Shown: positions 33,155 through 41,361, counted from the first letter of the stretch. The stretch: 64,000 nucleotides of DNA from Magnetofaba australis IT-1 (GCF_002109495.1 NZ_LVJN01000015.1:496001-560000), one strand, 5' to 3'. Notes: generated by a model from the letters alone, not told the origin. Numbers and translations: made by a program.

Positions 33155-33559
33155 TCAGGCGGCGGCGCCTTGGGCGAAGGCGATCAACTCATCGGCGAAG
33201 TCCACCAGACCCACCGACAGCGCGTTGATGGAGGCCTCCAGCTCATTGAGATCCAGATTGGCCAGTTGCAGGGTGTCGCGGAAGATCACCCGCTGACCAT
33301 CCTCATCCAGGCAGAAGGCGCCGTGAACCAACTCGCGGTTCATCTGCAGCAGGCGCTTGTAGACCTCTGCGCCGCCTGCAGACGACTCCATGATCACCTG
33401 CTCGATCACCAGCAGATCATCTTCGCAGTCGACGATGAGATTGGTGATGCCGCGGGATTCATCGGAGACGATGAACAGGGTGGCGGCGTCATCCTGACGA
33501 TCGATGGTGACGCCCAATTCATTGAGAAAATCGCGGACGACGGAGAAATATCCTGACAT
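33155..33559 (-). CDS. DUF2170 (YjfI-like) protein
   Basis: 134 residues from the ATG at 33559, with GGAACTCCC upstream. It is a small mixed alpha/beta cytoplasmic protein: VRDFLNELGVTIDRQDDAATLFIVSDESRG, LVIEQVIMES, LLQMNRELVHGAFCLDEDGQRVIFRDTLQL and a helical C-terminus NELEASINALSVGLVDFADEL. The fold resembles type III chaperone-like DUF2170/YjfI proteins, encoded directly beside YjfJ-type PspA in E. coli. Here it also precedes pspA by 40 bp. Probable role: regulator or chaperone of PspA assembly, by analogy. Confidence 0.82.
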   Translation of the reverse strand: MSGYFSVVRDFLNELGVTIDRQDDAATLFIVSDESRGITNLIVDCEDDLLVIEQVIMESSAGGAEVYKRLLQMNRELVHGAFCLDEDGQRVIFRDTLQLANLDLNELEASINALSVGLVDFADELIAFAQGAAA

Positions 33560-33994
33560 GGGAGTTCCTTTTGTTGGAATGCCGTTCGGATGGCGATAGC
33601 GCGGAATCGCTCGGGCGGACCGCAACCATTACAACGTAGGTGGCGCATGGAAGCCGTCGGTTGCAACTTCACCGGCGCAAACGCCGCCTATGGGATGGAG
33701 ATTGCGGCAAACGCCGTTTCAACCCGCGTGCGCCCGCCCAGCCTCTCAATCACATATGGGGCGTTGCGCCGGATTGGCAAGAGGGACAATGCGGCGCAAC
33801 CGCGTTTTTTCCACCGCCAGCGGCGTCGCGCGCGCAGTTGGATTGTTGAAAAGCGCTATCATTGTGGCGCCTTGGCAGGGTCAATTCAACCGCTTTATCC
33901 GTTGCAAAAGGCTGAAATCGCGCATAATCCCTTGGGCCGCAGCGCACATCGCGGCATCATGGACGGGTCGCTATCGCATTGAGGAGTCGGATTG
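33560..33994. other. Intergenic region between divergent DUF2170 and lipoprotein genes
   Basis: 435 bp with no convincing gene; short open frames lack codon bias and ribosome sites. Base composition is noticeably lower in GC than the surrounding genes. It must carry the divergent promoters of the pspA group and the CsgG-like lipoprotein gene, but I could not assign a -35/-10 pair with confidence. GAGGAG at 33981 is the ribosome site of the plus-strand gene. Confidence 0.4.
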
Positions 33995-35089
33995 ATGAAT
34001 GTTGCCAAACAGTTGATTGTCCGCGTGGGCGCGCCAATGGCGCTGCTGCTTGTGTTGAGCGGTTGCGGACCATCGGTGAAATCCACCGTCATCGCCCCGC
34101 CCAGCGGCGTGAGCGAAGGCTCTGCGCCGCGCAGCGTGGCGGTGCTGCCGTTCAGCGGTCAGGGCGGGCGGCGGGTGAGCTCCGCGATTGAGAGCGCCTT
34201 GACCAACGCCAAGCTGCGCGGCGCGGCCTACTTCACGGTGGTGGATCGCACGCGCCTGGGGTCGGTGCTCAAGGAGTTGCGCTTGAGCAATGAGAACCCC
34301 TACTTCGACGCCTCGTCGGCGGCGCGGGTGGGGCGTCTGGCGGGAGCCCAGGCGATTCACTACGGCGACGTCTCCGCCTATGGCTGGAACACCACAAAGT
34401 ACGGCCTGGCGCGCGAGGATTGGTGTCGCCGCGCCTATCGCGGCCACTCGCGCAAGAAAGAGGAGCGTGAAGCGTGCATGCAGGGCCAGCATCCGCGTGA
34501 GAATATCGGCGACAAGGACCGCAACGGGCAACCGCTCTCCACCATCACCTGTCGCCAGCGCCGCGCCGAGGTGCGCATTGCGCCCAAAGTGGTGGCGGTG
34601 GAGACCGGCCGCATCCTCTATTCGCAGACTCTGAGCGCGTCGCGCTCCAGCCAGTACTGCCCGGGCGACAAAACCGGTTTGACGCGCGGCCAGACGCTGT
34701 TGGATCAGGCCATGACCGAGGTGATGGATGACTACCGCAAGGCGGTGGCGCCGTATGAGAAGGAGATCTCCATCGACCTGATGGAGGAGCCGCTGGCGCC
34801 GCTGGCGGCGCACCCCAAGGCGCTGCTGGATCGCGGTTTGGCCTTCGTGCGCGCCGACCGTCTGGAGCGCGGTTGTGAGCTGTGGCGTCAGGCGCGCCGC
34901 GAAGGCGGCGAGAACAGTCCGGTGATTCTGTACAATCTGGGCGTGTGCAGCGAGATGTCCGGTCGTTTGCAGGGGGCGCTGGATCTCTACCTGGACGCCG
35001 AGCGCATGTTGTTGGAGCCTTCGCGTCCCATCGCAGAGGGGATCAAACGCACCCGCGCGGCGCTGGACCGGCAGCATCGCGGTCTGTAG
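33995..35089 (+). CDS. CsgG-like outer-membrane lipoprotein with C-terminal TPR-like region
   Basis: 364 residues from the ATG at 33995 after GAGGAG. The signal peptide has a lipobox (LLVLSGCGPS), so the mature protein is lipidated near residue 24. A CsgG/TolB-N-like domain follows: SVAVLPFSGQGGRRVSSAIE, YFTVVDRTRLGSVLKELRL and RLAGAQAIHYGDVSAYG. Cysteines in the REDWCRR...CMQGQ...ITCRQR insert may pair. The C-terminus (LLDRGLAFVRADRLERGCELW...YNLGVCSEMSGRLQGALDLY) resembles TPR repeats. It may sense or organise the envelope with the PspA locus, to which it is divergent. Confidence 0.75.
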   Translation: MNVAKQLIVRVGAPMALLLVLSGCGPSVKSTVIAPPSGVSEGSAPRSVAVLPFSGQGGRRVSSAIESALTNAKLRGAAYFTVVDRTRLGSVLKELRLSNENPYFDASSAARVGRLAGAQAIHYGDVSAYGWNTTKYGLAREDWCRRAYRGHSRKKEEREACMQGQHPRENIGDKDRNGQPLSTITCRQRRAEVRIAPKVVAVETGRILYSQTLSASRSSQYCPGDKTGLTRGQTLLDQAMTEVMDDYRKAVAPYEKEISIDLMEEPLAPLAAHPKALLDRGLAFVRADRLERGCELWRQARREGGENSPVILYNLGVCSEMSGRLQGALDLYLDAERMLLEPSRPIAEGIKRTRAALDRQHRGL

Positions 35090-35166
35090 GTAGTCGCATT
35101 CAAATTCGCCAATGCCCTTGTTCTGAATTTGACTCACAAGAGCGCGCGCCTCGGCTGGAGAAGCGG

Positions 35167-35853
35167 CTAGATTCGATAGACGCTGCGGAATCTTTCACGC
35201 TCCACGCCATACTGTTTGGCGTTCCCCGGGGCCGGTTTGGGCGCCTCCGCCGTTGGCGGTTCGGGCTTCTCTTCAGCCGGGGCGGGCTTCGCCGCCAGGG
35301 GCAGAGCGGGCATGCCGCTTTCGGGGGGGAAGTCACACAGCTTGACGACTTTCCGGTGATTGGGCGATATCAACACGCCGACGGCAAAGCTCCCTTGCTG
35401 CATGCGCGCCCCCCAGCCGGGCGGGTTGGGCAACGCGGTATAATCCTTGCCGCTCACCAACACGCCATCACGCGGGTGGGTCAGGCGGAATTTTATCCGC
35501 CAAATACCGTATTCGCGTGAGATGAGACTGACTTCCGTTACCGTGGCCTGGTGATAGTCGCCTCGTATGTGGAGCGCATGTCGATCCGTTAACCAAGCCC
35601 CGGCGCGCAGCATAAACAGCGTGATCCAGAACCCGCTCAACACGCCCCAGACGACGAAAAAATTCCCATTCCAGGGCGCGGGGCTCACGATTGTGCTGAG
35701 AAGACCCAGAAAAACACACAACACCAGACGCCGCTTAACCAGCGCGTGCTGATAGATCTGTCGCCACTGGGCGTTGTGGTCGTCGGCGAAGGCGCGGCGC
35801 TGCTCGCTGTCCCAGACCGTGGGGGGCGCTGCGGGCGGGGTGTCGGTGTTCAT
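35167..35853 (-). CDS. Membrane protein, RFRSVY-tail paralogue 1
   Basis: 228 residues from the ATG at 35853. Conserved parts shared with the next two genes are an N-terminal cytoplasmic helix (WDSEQRRAFADDHNAQWRQI), two hydrophobic helices at about 45-90, a beta-rich soluble domain (GDYHQATVTEV...YGIWRIKFRLTHPRDG...VGVLISP...KLCDFPPESGMPAL) and the C-terminal tail KQYGVERERFRSVYRI. A proline/glutamate linker (PAPAEEKPEPPTAEAPKP) precedes the tail. The beta domain is DUF3592-like in pattern. Function unknown. Confidence 0.75.
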   Translation of the reverse strand: MNTDTPPAAPPTVWDSEQRRAFADDHNAQWRQIYQHALVKRRLVLCVFLGLLSTIVSPAPWNGNFFVVWGVLSGFWITLFMLRAGAWLTDRHALHIRGDYHQATVTEVSLISREYGIWRIKFRLTHPRDGVLVSGKDYTALPNPPGWGARMQQGSFAVGVLISPNHRKVVKLCDFPPESGMPALPLAAKPAPAEEKPEPPTAEAPKPAPGNAKQYGVERERFRSVYRI

Positions 35854-35924
35854 GGTTTGTCCAGTGCGCACAGCGCCAAAGCGGTTGGTTTGTTGTGCAC
35901 GGTTTGCATGCGCCGCGCGGTCGG

Positions 35925-36581
35925 TCAGACGGTGTAGACGCTGCGAAAGCGGTCGCGATGGGCGCCGTAACGCTTAAGCTCGCGCTGCTGATTGGAACCT
36001 TCAGGCGCGGGGGCGCCCTCCTGCATCGGGTCCAGGGTCCCTTTGGGACCGGCCTCCGCCAGCGCCGCCAGCCCGCTCTCGGCGGGAAAGTCGCTGAGCA
36101 GGATATAGGTGTCGCTGTCGGTGGGCAGCAGCACCCCCACCAGCAGATCCTCCTCCTTGAGGCGTTCACGCCATTGCGGCGCGTCGGGGTGGGCGGTGTA
36201 GTCGTTATCCTCCACCACCTTGTTCTCTTTTTTCGGATTGCGTACGCGGAATTTGACCTGCCAGATGCCCCGGCTCTCGTCCTCTTCGAGAATCTCGGTG
36301 ACGAATGCGGTGGCGTAGTCGCCGCGGGCGTGGCTCTTGCGCCGCGACTTGGCGTAATCGCTGGAGATGATCCAGAACAGCGCCGTCCACACCAGGGTGG
36401 CGATGCCCCAGGCGAGGATGAAATCCCAATTCCACCACCACGTTCCCAGTCCGGCGCAGATGGCCCCCACAACGCCATACATCCACCACAGGCTGGTGAA
36501 CAGCGCGCGGCGGTAGAGCGCCCGCCACTGGGCGGCGTGGGCGTCGGCGAAGGCGCGGCGTTGTTCCGGGCTCCAGGTCAT
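35925..36581 (-). CDS. Membrane protein, RFRSVY-tail paralogue 2
   Basis: 218 residues. Same architecture as its neighbours: WSPEQRRAFADAHAAQWRAL, two helices (LWWMYGVVGAICAGLGTWWW and ILAWGIATLVWTALFWII), a basic KSRRKSHARGDYATA segment, the domain GIWQVKFRVRNPKKENKVVEDNDYTAH...VGVLLPTDSDTYILLSDFPAESGLAAL, and the tail KRYGAHRDRFRSVYTV. Tandem paralogues 70-80 bp apart indicate local gene duplication. A hetero-oligomeric membrane assembly is a reasonable guess. Confidence 0.75.
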   Translation of the reverse strand: MTWSPEQRRAFADAHAAQWRALYRRALFTSLWWMYGVVGAICAGLGTWWWNWDFILAWGIATLVWTALFWIISSDYAKSRRKSHARGDYATAFVTEILEEDESRGIWQVKFRVRNPKKENKVVEDNDYTAHPDAPQWRERLKEEDLLVGVLLPTDSDTYILLSDFPAESGLAALAEAGPKGTLDPMQEGAPAPEGSNQQRELKRYGAHRDRFRSVYTV

Positions 36582-36661
36582 GCAGATAGACTCCCTGCGG
36601 GTTGATCATCCAAGTGGCGCGCCCGCCCTGGGGCGCGCGGCGTGTGTGTGACGCTGTCGAT

Positions 36662-37315
36662 TCAGGCGCTGTAGACGCTGCGAAACCGCGCCCGCTGCGC
36701 CCCGTAGAGCTTGGGCGCGCGCTTGCGCGGCGGCGCCGACGTCATAATGGGGCCCCACATGCCGTCAAAGAAGCCTTTGGGGCCAACCTCGCGCAGGGCC
36801 GGCAGGCCGCTCGGCGCAGGGAAATCACTCAACACCACCTGCTCGGAGGGGTTCGACAAGGCGAACACGCCGATGAGCAGATCCTGCGTGAGTCGGCGCT
36901 CTGGCCAGCGTTCAACGTCCGCCAGGGTGGTGTAGTCGCTCTCCTGCTTGATCTTGCCGCTTTTGAGTTGGCGATATTTGAATTTGACCAGCCACACGCC
37001 ATGTTTCTCGTCGCTCAACTCCACATCGGTGACCACCGCCGGGCAGTAGGTCTCGCCGTCGATGTGGCCGCGCTTGCGCTTGGCGGCCAGATCATTGGCG
37101 GTGAACCAGAATAGGAGCGCCCAGATCAGCGTCGCCAGCGGCCACGCCAAGCGCCAATCCCAGGAGACGAACATGCCGCCCAGCCAAGTGGCGACGCCCC
37201 CCAGTAGGATGAAGACCCACCAGAAGGAGAAGAAGTAGACGCGCCGATAGATGCGTTTCCACTCCTGTGCGTGAGCCTCGGCGAAGGCGCGCCGCTGTTC
37301 TGCGTCCCAGGCCAT
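36662..37315 (-). CDS. Membrane protein, RFRSVY-tail paralogue 3
   Basis: 217 residues from the ATG at 37315, which matches the starts of the other two paralogues (WDAEQRRAFAEAHAQEWKRI). Two membrane helices lie at about 30-75, followed by the KRKRGHIDGETYCPAVVTDV segment, GVWLVKFKYRQLKSGKIKQESDYTTL, LLIGVFALSNPSEQVVLSDFPAPSGLPAL and the tail KLYGAQRARFRSVYSA. It follows the 37335 gene by 19 bp. A 12-bp direct repeat (CATCAGGCGGCG) spans the junction and creates a decoy ATG ahead of the real start. Confidence 0.75.
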   Translation of the reverse strand: MAWDAEQRRAFAEAHAQEWKRIYRRVYFFSFWWVFILLGGVATWLGGMFVSWDWRLAWPLATLIWALLFWFTANDLAAKRKRGHIDGETYCPAVVTDVELSDEKHGVWLVKFKYRQLKSGKIKQESDYTTLADVERWPERRLTQDLLIGVFALSNPSEQVVLSDFPAPSGLPALREVGPKGFFDGMWGPIMTSAPPRKRAPKLYGAQRARFRSVYSA

Positions 37316-37334
37316 CAGGCGGCGTTCCAGGTCA

Positions 37335-37955
37335 TCAGGCGGCGCCGGAGCCTTGGCCGGAGCGCAGCGGCGTGATGGCGTTATCGGGCAGAAACACCAG
37401 CGCGCGGATGCGGGTTTCGCTGTTGGCGAACACCTCGGCGTCGAAGCCATGCAGGCCGGTGTCGTCGCGCAGGGCGTAGCAGTCCACCTCCAGCAGCCCC
37501 TCCTCGTAGGTGGGCAGGCGTTTGTGGCGGTAGTCGCCATCCAGCCAGTAGCCCTTCCAGGCGTCCACCGACTGCACGTAACTGGGCGCGGTCCAGCCTT
37601 TGAACGCATCCGGCTCGCTGACCCGCTCCATGCGCACCCCCACCGCTTCGCCGAACATCTCCGCCAGTTTGTCCAGCGGCAGCAGTTGGCCCACTTCGCC
37701 GCGGCTCAACTCGCGCCCCACCGCCAGCGCCCGGTCGCCCCAATCGGCGGTCACCTCCAGGGTGTACAGGCGGTTGCGATCGTCGCGCAGTTGGAACAGC
37801 GTGCGCGTTTCGCCCTGCAGGTCCAAGGTCCAGATGTCGGTGACCTCCATGGCCCGTTCGCTCAACTCGGGGATCTCCGGCAGCACGGAGAATTGCGCCA
37901 GATCGCCAATGCGCAGGTTGCGGGGGTGGTTGTCGGGTAGGTTGGATGGGGACAC
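37335..37955 (-). CDS. Soluble protein of the PspA locus, possibly YjfK/DUF2491- or DUF4178-like
   Basis: 206 residues without signal peptide or membrane helix. It is beta-rich: NLRIGDLAQFSVLPEI, TRTLFQLRDDRNRLYTLEVT, KGYWLDGDYRHKRLPTYEEGLLEVDCYAL and RALVFLPDNAITPL. In length and pattern it could be a diverged DUF2491 (YjfK) or DUF4178-related protein. By position in a yjf-type locus YjfK is attractive, but the sequence match by eye is weak. Co-directional with the three RFRSVY-tail genes (19 bp) and with the M50 protease gene upstream (42 bp). Confidence 0.55.
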   Translation of the reverse strand: MSPSNLPDNHPRNLRIGDLAQFSVLPEIPELSERAMEVTDIWTLDLQGETRTLFQLRDDRNRLYTLEVTADWGDRALAVGRELSRGEVGQLLPLDKLAEMFGEAVGVRMERVSEPDAFKGWTAPSYVQSVDAWKGYWLDGDYRHKRLPTYEEGLLEVDCYALRDDTGLHGFDAEVFANSETRIRALVFLPDNAITPLRSGQGSGAA

Positions 37956-37997
37956 CGGGCTCTCCTGGTTGGACTGGGAACGAGAGGGTATTGAAAT

Positions 37998-38666
37998 TTA
38001 ATCGGACGTGGGGCGCAACTCCTGCCCCGCCTTTCTCCACAGAAACGCCAGACAGGCGAACGCCAGCGCAATCCATACGGCAATCCAGACAATCTCCGGG
38101 ATCAGGGTCATTCTGGCCAGGGTATGGCCATCGCCGCCCACGGCGTGGAACAGATTGAGCGGCGAGTGGATGGCGGTGATCAGCACGTAGATGCCGCAGA
38201 ACTGCAAAAACGGTTTGATGATGGCCGCGTGGCTCCATTTGACCGCGATGACGAACAGGCCGGTGAGCATGCCGCCGATGAGCCAACTGGCCGGATCGCG
38301 CATATACAGCACGGTGGTGGCGCCGACGAACAGCGCCAGCAGGCTGGCCATGGTGCGGGCGCTGGTTTTGGAGCTGGAGGAGGCCACCATGTAGATCATG
38401 GTTCCCCATAGCGCGGCGCCGAAGTAGCCGCAGAAGGTGACAATGAAGCCGATGCCGCCGCGGTGGTAGGCCATGCCGCTGTCGTTCAGATTCAGCTCGA
38501 TGCGGGTGATGGAGCCGCCGGTGAGCAGCGTCGCCAAACCGTGGCCCATCTCATGGAAATAGGTCTCCATCAGCGAGAACGGGTAGCTGACGATGGGGAT
38601 CTGCCGCACGATGAAGGCCAGCAGGGCCAACAGCAGCAGGGTCATGCGCGGGCTGAAACGGGGCAT
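37998..38666 (-). CDS. M50-type (site-2-protease-like) membrane metallopeptidase
   Basis: 222 residues from the ATG at 38666. An HExxH zinc motif (TYFHEMGHGLATLLTGG) lies near the N-terminus beside a membrane helix, followed by four or five more hydrophobic segments. A second ligand may be in LITAIHSPLNLFHAVGGDGH. This is the M50B-like peptidase pattern, in which an intramembrane zinc protease cleaves transmembrane substrates. The start was chosen over an upstream in-frame codon lacking homologous features. It leads the minus-strand run of YjfK-like and RFRSVY-tail genes. These bitopic membrane proteins are candidate substrates (inference). Confidence 0.78.
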   Translation of the reverse strand: MPRFSPRMTLLLLALLAFIVRQIPIVSYPFSLMETYFHEMGHGLATLLTGGSITRIELNLNDSGMAYHRGGIGFIVTFCGYFGAALWGTMIYMVASSSSKTSARTMASLLALFVGATTVLYMRDPASWLIGGMLTGLFVIAVKWSHAAIIKPFLQFCGIYVLITAIHSPLNLFHAVGGDGHTLARMTLIPEIVWIAVWIALAFACLAFLWRKAGQELRPTSD

Positions 38667-38774
38667 CGGCTTCTCATCATTGTCGTGACGCTTGCTTCCA
38701 CAGCGTCGCACTGGGTAAGGTGGGCGCCGTGCAACGCCCCCGTAAGAGTCCAACAATTCTCAGGATCGGTCAAT

Positions 38775-39626
38775 ATGTCCGCCAATAGCATCGAACAGAA
38801 AATGGAGCGGGGAACCGCTATCGCACGGCGCTTCACCATCTGGCTGACGGAAAATGGCAAATGGCGTCTGATCGTCGGCGGCCTGCTGTTGCTGCTGAAC
38901 CTGCCCGGTTTTGTGGGCGCGAGCCTGATGTTTGTTTCCGGGCCGATCAAATCCGCCTATCTGAGCGCCAACGGTCAGGAGGTCACCGCCACGGTGACGG
39001 CGCTGGAGGACGCCTCCAGCATGACTGTCGATGGCAAGCGCCTGAAAGAGGTCTCCTACGTCTACACCCTCGATGGCGAGGAGTGCGCCGGCAGCGCCAC
39101 GGTGAATGTGCCCGGCAGCGTGCGCGTGGATGGCCCCATCGCCGTGCGCGGCGACTGTTGGGTTTCGGCGCCGGTAAAATACTCGCGCGGCGCGTTTGGC
39201 GCGCTGCTGTGGCGCGCGCTGCTGCTGGGCGTGGCGGCGTTCATTCTGCGCCCCGCCGTGCGCACCGTGCTGCGCAAGGCCAAACTGCATCGCGACGGCC
39301 TCTATGTGGAGGCGCGGGTGAACTCTGTGCGGCCCATGAAAAACGGCGCCATGCAGGTCGATTATGTGTATGACGCCCCGCGCGGCTCCCGTCAAATCCA
39401 CGGTGTGGCCGCCCTGGCCAATCTGCCCGACGACCAGCTCAACGCCCTACGCATGGGCGCCACCATCGGCGTGTTTACGCATCCCGACAAGCCGGATATC
39501 TCCACTCCCTCCGAGGCGTTCGACTCCCACGAAACGCCGCTGATTCTCAGCGCCGCTTCCGATGAGCGGAAGCCGCGCAAACGGTATGGCGAGGATCGTC
39601 CGCGCTTTGTCAGCGCCTACGCCTGA
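38775..39626 (+). CDS. Membrane protein with two DUF3592-like domains and RFxSxY tail
   Basis: 283 residues from the ATG at 38775; the frame is open upstream but only antisense to the protease. An amphipathic N-terminus (EQKMERGTAIARRF) is followed by TM1 at about 35-55 (LIVGGLLLLLNLPGFVGASLMFV). A beta domain comes next (GQEVTATVTALEDA...VSYVYTLDGEECAGS), then TM2 at about 140-155, and a second similar domain (GLYVEARVNSVRPMKNGAMQVDYVYDAP). The C-terminus RYGEDRPRFVSAYA matches the tail of the three minus-strand paralogues. Divergently transcribed from the M50 protease. Confidence 0.75.
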   Translation: MSANSIEQKMERGTAIARRFTIWLTENGKWRLIVGGLLLLLNLPGFVGASLMFVSGPIKSAYLSANGQEVTATVTALEDASSMTVDGKRLKEVSYVYTLDGEECAGSATVNVPGSVRVDGPIAVRGDCWVSAPVKYSRGAFGALLWRALLLGVAAFILRPAVRTVLRKAKLHRDGLYVEARVNSVRPMKNGAMQVDYVYDAPRGSRQIHGVAALANLPDDQLNALRMGATIGVFTHPDKPDISTPSEAFDSHETPLILSAASDERKPRKRYGEDRPRFVSAYA

Positions 39627-39687
39627 CGCCGCTCTCGGCGCTATTGTCAGTTGAAATCAGAATCGGACAGTTTGGGTATTGGTCATG

Positions 39688-39750
39688 AAAGATATCGAGG
39701 GCTATGCCCTCGAGCTCCCAAGGTCAACATCCAAACCGTGGGCTCCGCCC
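39688..39750 (-). repeat. Mosaic hairpin repeat, copy 2, tail part (interrupted by IS)
   Basis: On the minus strand: GGGCGGAGCCCACGG, then TTGGGAGCTCGAGGGCATAG, the CGAGGGCATAGCCCTCG hairpin and ATATCTTTC. It lies immediately outside the right end of IS copy 2, matching the tail of copies 1, 7 and 8. Confidence 0.8.
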
Positions 39751-40053
39751 ATGTATGGTCCGCTCCGCCACGGCAAGAGAAAATGTCCACTGATGTGTGA
39801 GGCTTAGTCGCGCCCATGTATCCGGCCTGTTGATGAGGGGCTTGTCGCCCTCTGGCCCTGATGGAATTTGCGCGTGGCCCTCCTCAACACACCCTCGGCC
39901 TCTATGGGCCCTTGGGCGAAACAGGTTCTTGACCACGCAGGGCTATGCCGTTTCACGCCATCAATCTCGACTCTCTCTCGCAACCTGGCTGGTGGGATCT
40001 CTTTCTCTTTCCTTATCGGCCTGTTTTTCTTTTAGAGTTGTATTGCGCTCTCT
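39751..40053 (-). ncRNA. Candidate guide RNA region of IS copy 2
   Basis: The 3' non-coding end of IS copy 2. By eye it matches the corresponding 303 bp of copy 1 base for base, whereas the transposases differ at eight residues. See copy 1 for the reasoning. Confidence 0.45.
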
Positions 40054-41097
40054 CTACACAGCGGCGCTGGCCCCATAGGCCTCCTGCTTCACCAGCATCG
40101 CCCACGCGCTGCGCGCCATGCGGTTGGCCAGCGCCACCACCGCTTTATTCGCGCCGCGACGTTCCGACACCGACACTGCCCACTGGCTGCGGCGATCCGG
40201 CTTGTTTTCACACACGCGCAACGCCGCCCGCGCCCCATGAATCAACAGGGTGCGAAGATAACCGTTTCCCCGCTTGCTGATCCCCGTCAGCCACGCCTTG
40301 CCCCCTGTGGAGTGCTGATTCGGAACCAACCCTATCCATGCCGACAGCTCCCGGCCATTCTTAAACGCCCGCACATCCCCCACCGACGCCAACAGCGCCG
40401 TCGCCGTGATCGGTCCCACTCCCGGGATCGTCATCAGCAATCGACACTGCGGCTCCGCCTTGGCCAGCGCCTCAATCTCACGCTCATATTTGCCGATGCG
40501 CTCATCCAAATGCGCCAGCTCATCGCGCTCATCCTCCAGAATTACGCGAAAATTGGCGCTCATTTCCGAGCTCTCATCACTCAAAATCAGCACAATCGCC
40601 CGCCGCGCCTGTTTGATGCTCTTGGGAAAGACAATCCCATACTCGGCAAGCAGTCCGCGAATCTGGTTCACCAACGCCGTGCGGTTCTTCACCGCCAGAC
40701 TGCGCACCCGATGCAACGCTAGAATTTCTTGCTGGGCAACGCTTTTGATCCCCATAAAACGCATATTCGGACGCTGTACCGCTTCACATATCGCCTCAGC
40801 GTCCACGCTGTCGTTCTTGTGCCGCTTCACGTAGGGCTTCACATATTGCGGCGCCATCAAACGCACATCATGCCCATATCCCTGAAATTTCCGCGCCCAA
40901 TGGTGGGCGCCGCTACTGGCTTCCATCCCCACCAGGCACGGCGGCAGTTGCGCCATGAACTCCAGTAACTTATCTCGTTTCAAGCGCTGTTTCAGAACGC
41001 TCTTGCCGCGCGCATCGACGCCATGCAACTGAAACACGCTCTTGCCCAGATCAATCCCCAGTACCCGTACCTGTCCGTTTTCGATATGATTGCTCAT
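40054..41097 (-). CDS. IS110/IS1111-family transposase, copy 2
   Basis: 347 residues, intact, with the same DEDD residues (Asp16, Glu59, Asp96, Asp99) and C-terminal serine region as copy 1. The substitutions relative to copy 1 are S30R, K37Q, E43K, Y47F, A77D, V115M, C206R and D215E. All lie in the N-terminal two thirds. Both copies therefore look functional but are not the product of a very recent simple duplication, unless the 3' parts were homogenised. Confidence 0.95.
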   Translation of the reverse strand: MSNHIENGQVRVLGIDLGKSVFQLHGVDARGKSVLKQRLKRDKLLEFMAQLPPCLVGMEASSGAHHWARKFQGYGHDVRLMAPQYVKPYVKRHKNDSVDAEAICEAVQRPNMRFMGIKSVAQQEILALHRVRSLAVKNRTALVNQIRGLLAEYGIVFPKSIKQARRAIVLILSDESSEMSANFRVILEDERDELAHLDERIGKYEREIEALAKAEPQCRLLMTIPGVGPITATALLASVGDVRAFKNGRELSAWIGLVPNQHSTGGKAWLTGISKRGNGYLRTLLIHGARAALRVCENKPDRRSQWAVSVSERRGANKAVVALANRMARSAWAMLVKQEAYGASAAV

Positions 41098-41187
41098 GGT
41101 CCGCTCCGACTCCGTTTAGATGGAAAAACACACCACCATCTTGGCCCATTGCGAGGCCGTTTGGGTAGCGGAGCGGACCATTCCATT

Positions 41188-41361
41188 ACACCCGCTGGGG
41201 GCGCGGCCCCACAGACCCCGCCGCCGACCAGTCGGCGGCCAATAGTCAGCGCAAGCCGGGCCTACGTCACGCAAACATTGCGTGTTTGAATTTGTGTCAT
41301 TCTGAATTCAAGCGACTCTAGAAGCCGGATGGGGGCAGGCGCCGCCGCCCGGTGCGCCGCT
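41188..41361 (-). repeat. Mosaic hairpin repeat, copy 2, head part, plus short spacer
   Basis: On the minus strand the head reads CGCAATGTTTGCGTGAC, GCGCTGACTATTGGCC, hairpin CCGCCGACTGGTCGGCGG, TGGGGCCGCGCCCCCA and AGCGGGTGT up to the IS. The repeat covers about 41188-41285. The remaining 75 bp before the M48 gene stop show nothing. Confidence 0.8.

Larger units (their letters stand above)
39751..41187 (-). mobile_element. IS110-family element, IS1111-like, copy 2 (1437 bp, inverted)
   Basis: Same length, ends and subterminal inverted repeats as copy 1. The left end is at 41187 and the right end at 39751 on the minus strand. It is inserted at the same internal point of a mosaic hairpin repeat and in the same orientation relative to that repeat. 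Left flank AGCGGGTGT and right flank GGGCGGAGCCCACG are shared by the two insertions. Confidence 0.85.

Noticed and set aside
38463-38774. Extended N-terminus for the DUF3592-like membrane protein
   Set aside because: The upstream in-frame codons lie antisense to the M50 protease and show no homology. The ATG at 38775 gives a normal membrane-protein start.
6538-41187. Composite transposon bounded by the two inverted IS copies
   Set aside because: Each copy sits separately inside its own host repeat with no duplication of flanks. The 32 kb between them is ordinary chromosome (iron transport, kinase, PspA genes), and IS1111-type elements do not normally move composite units.
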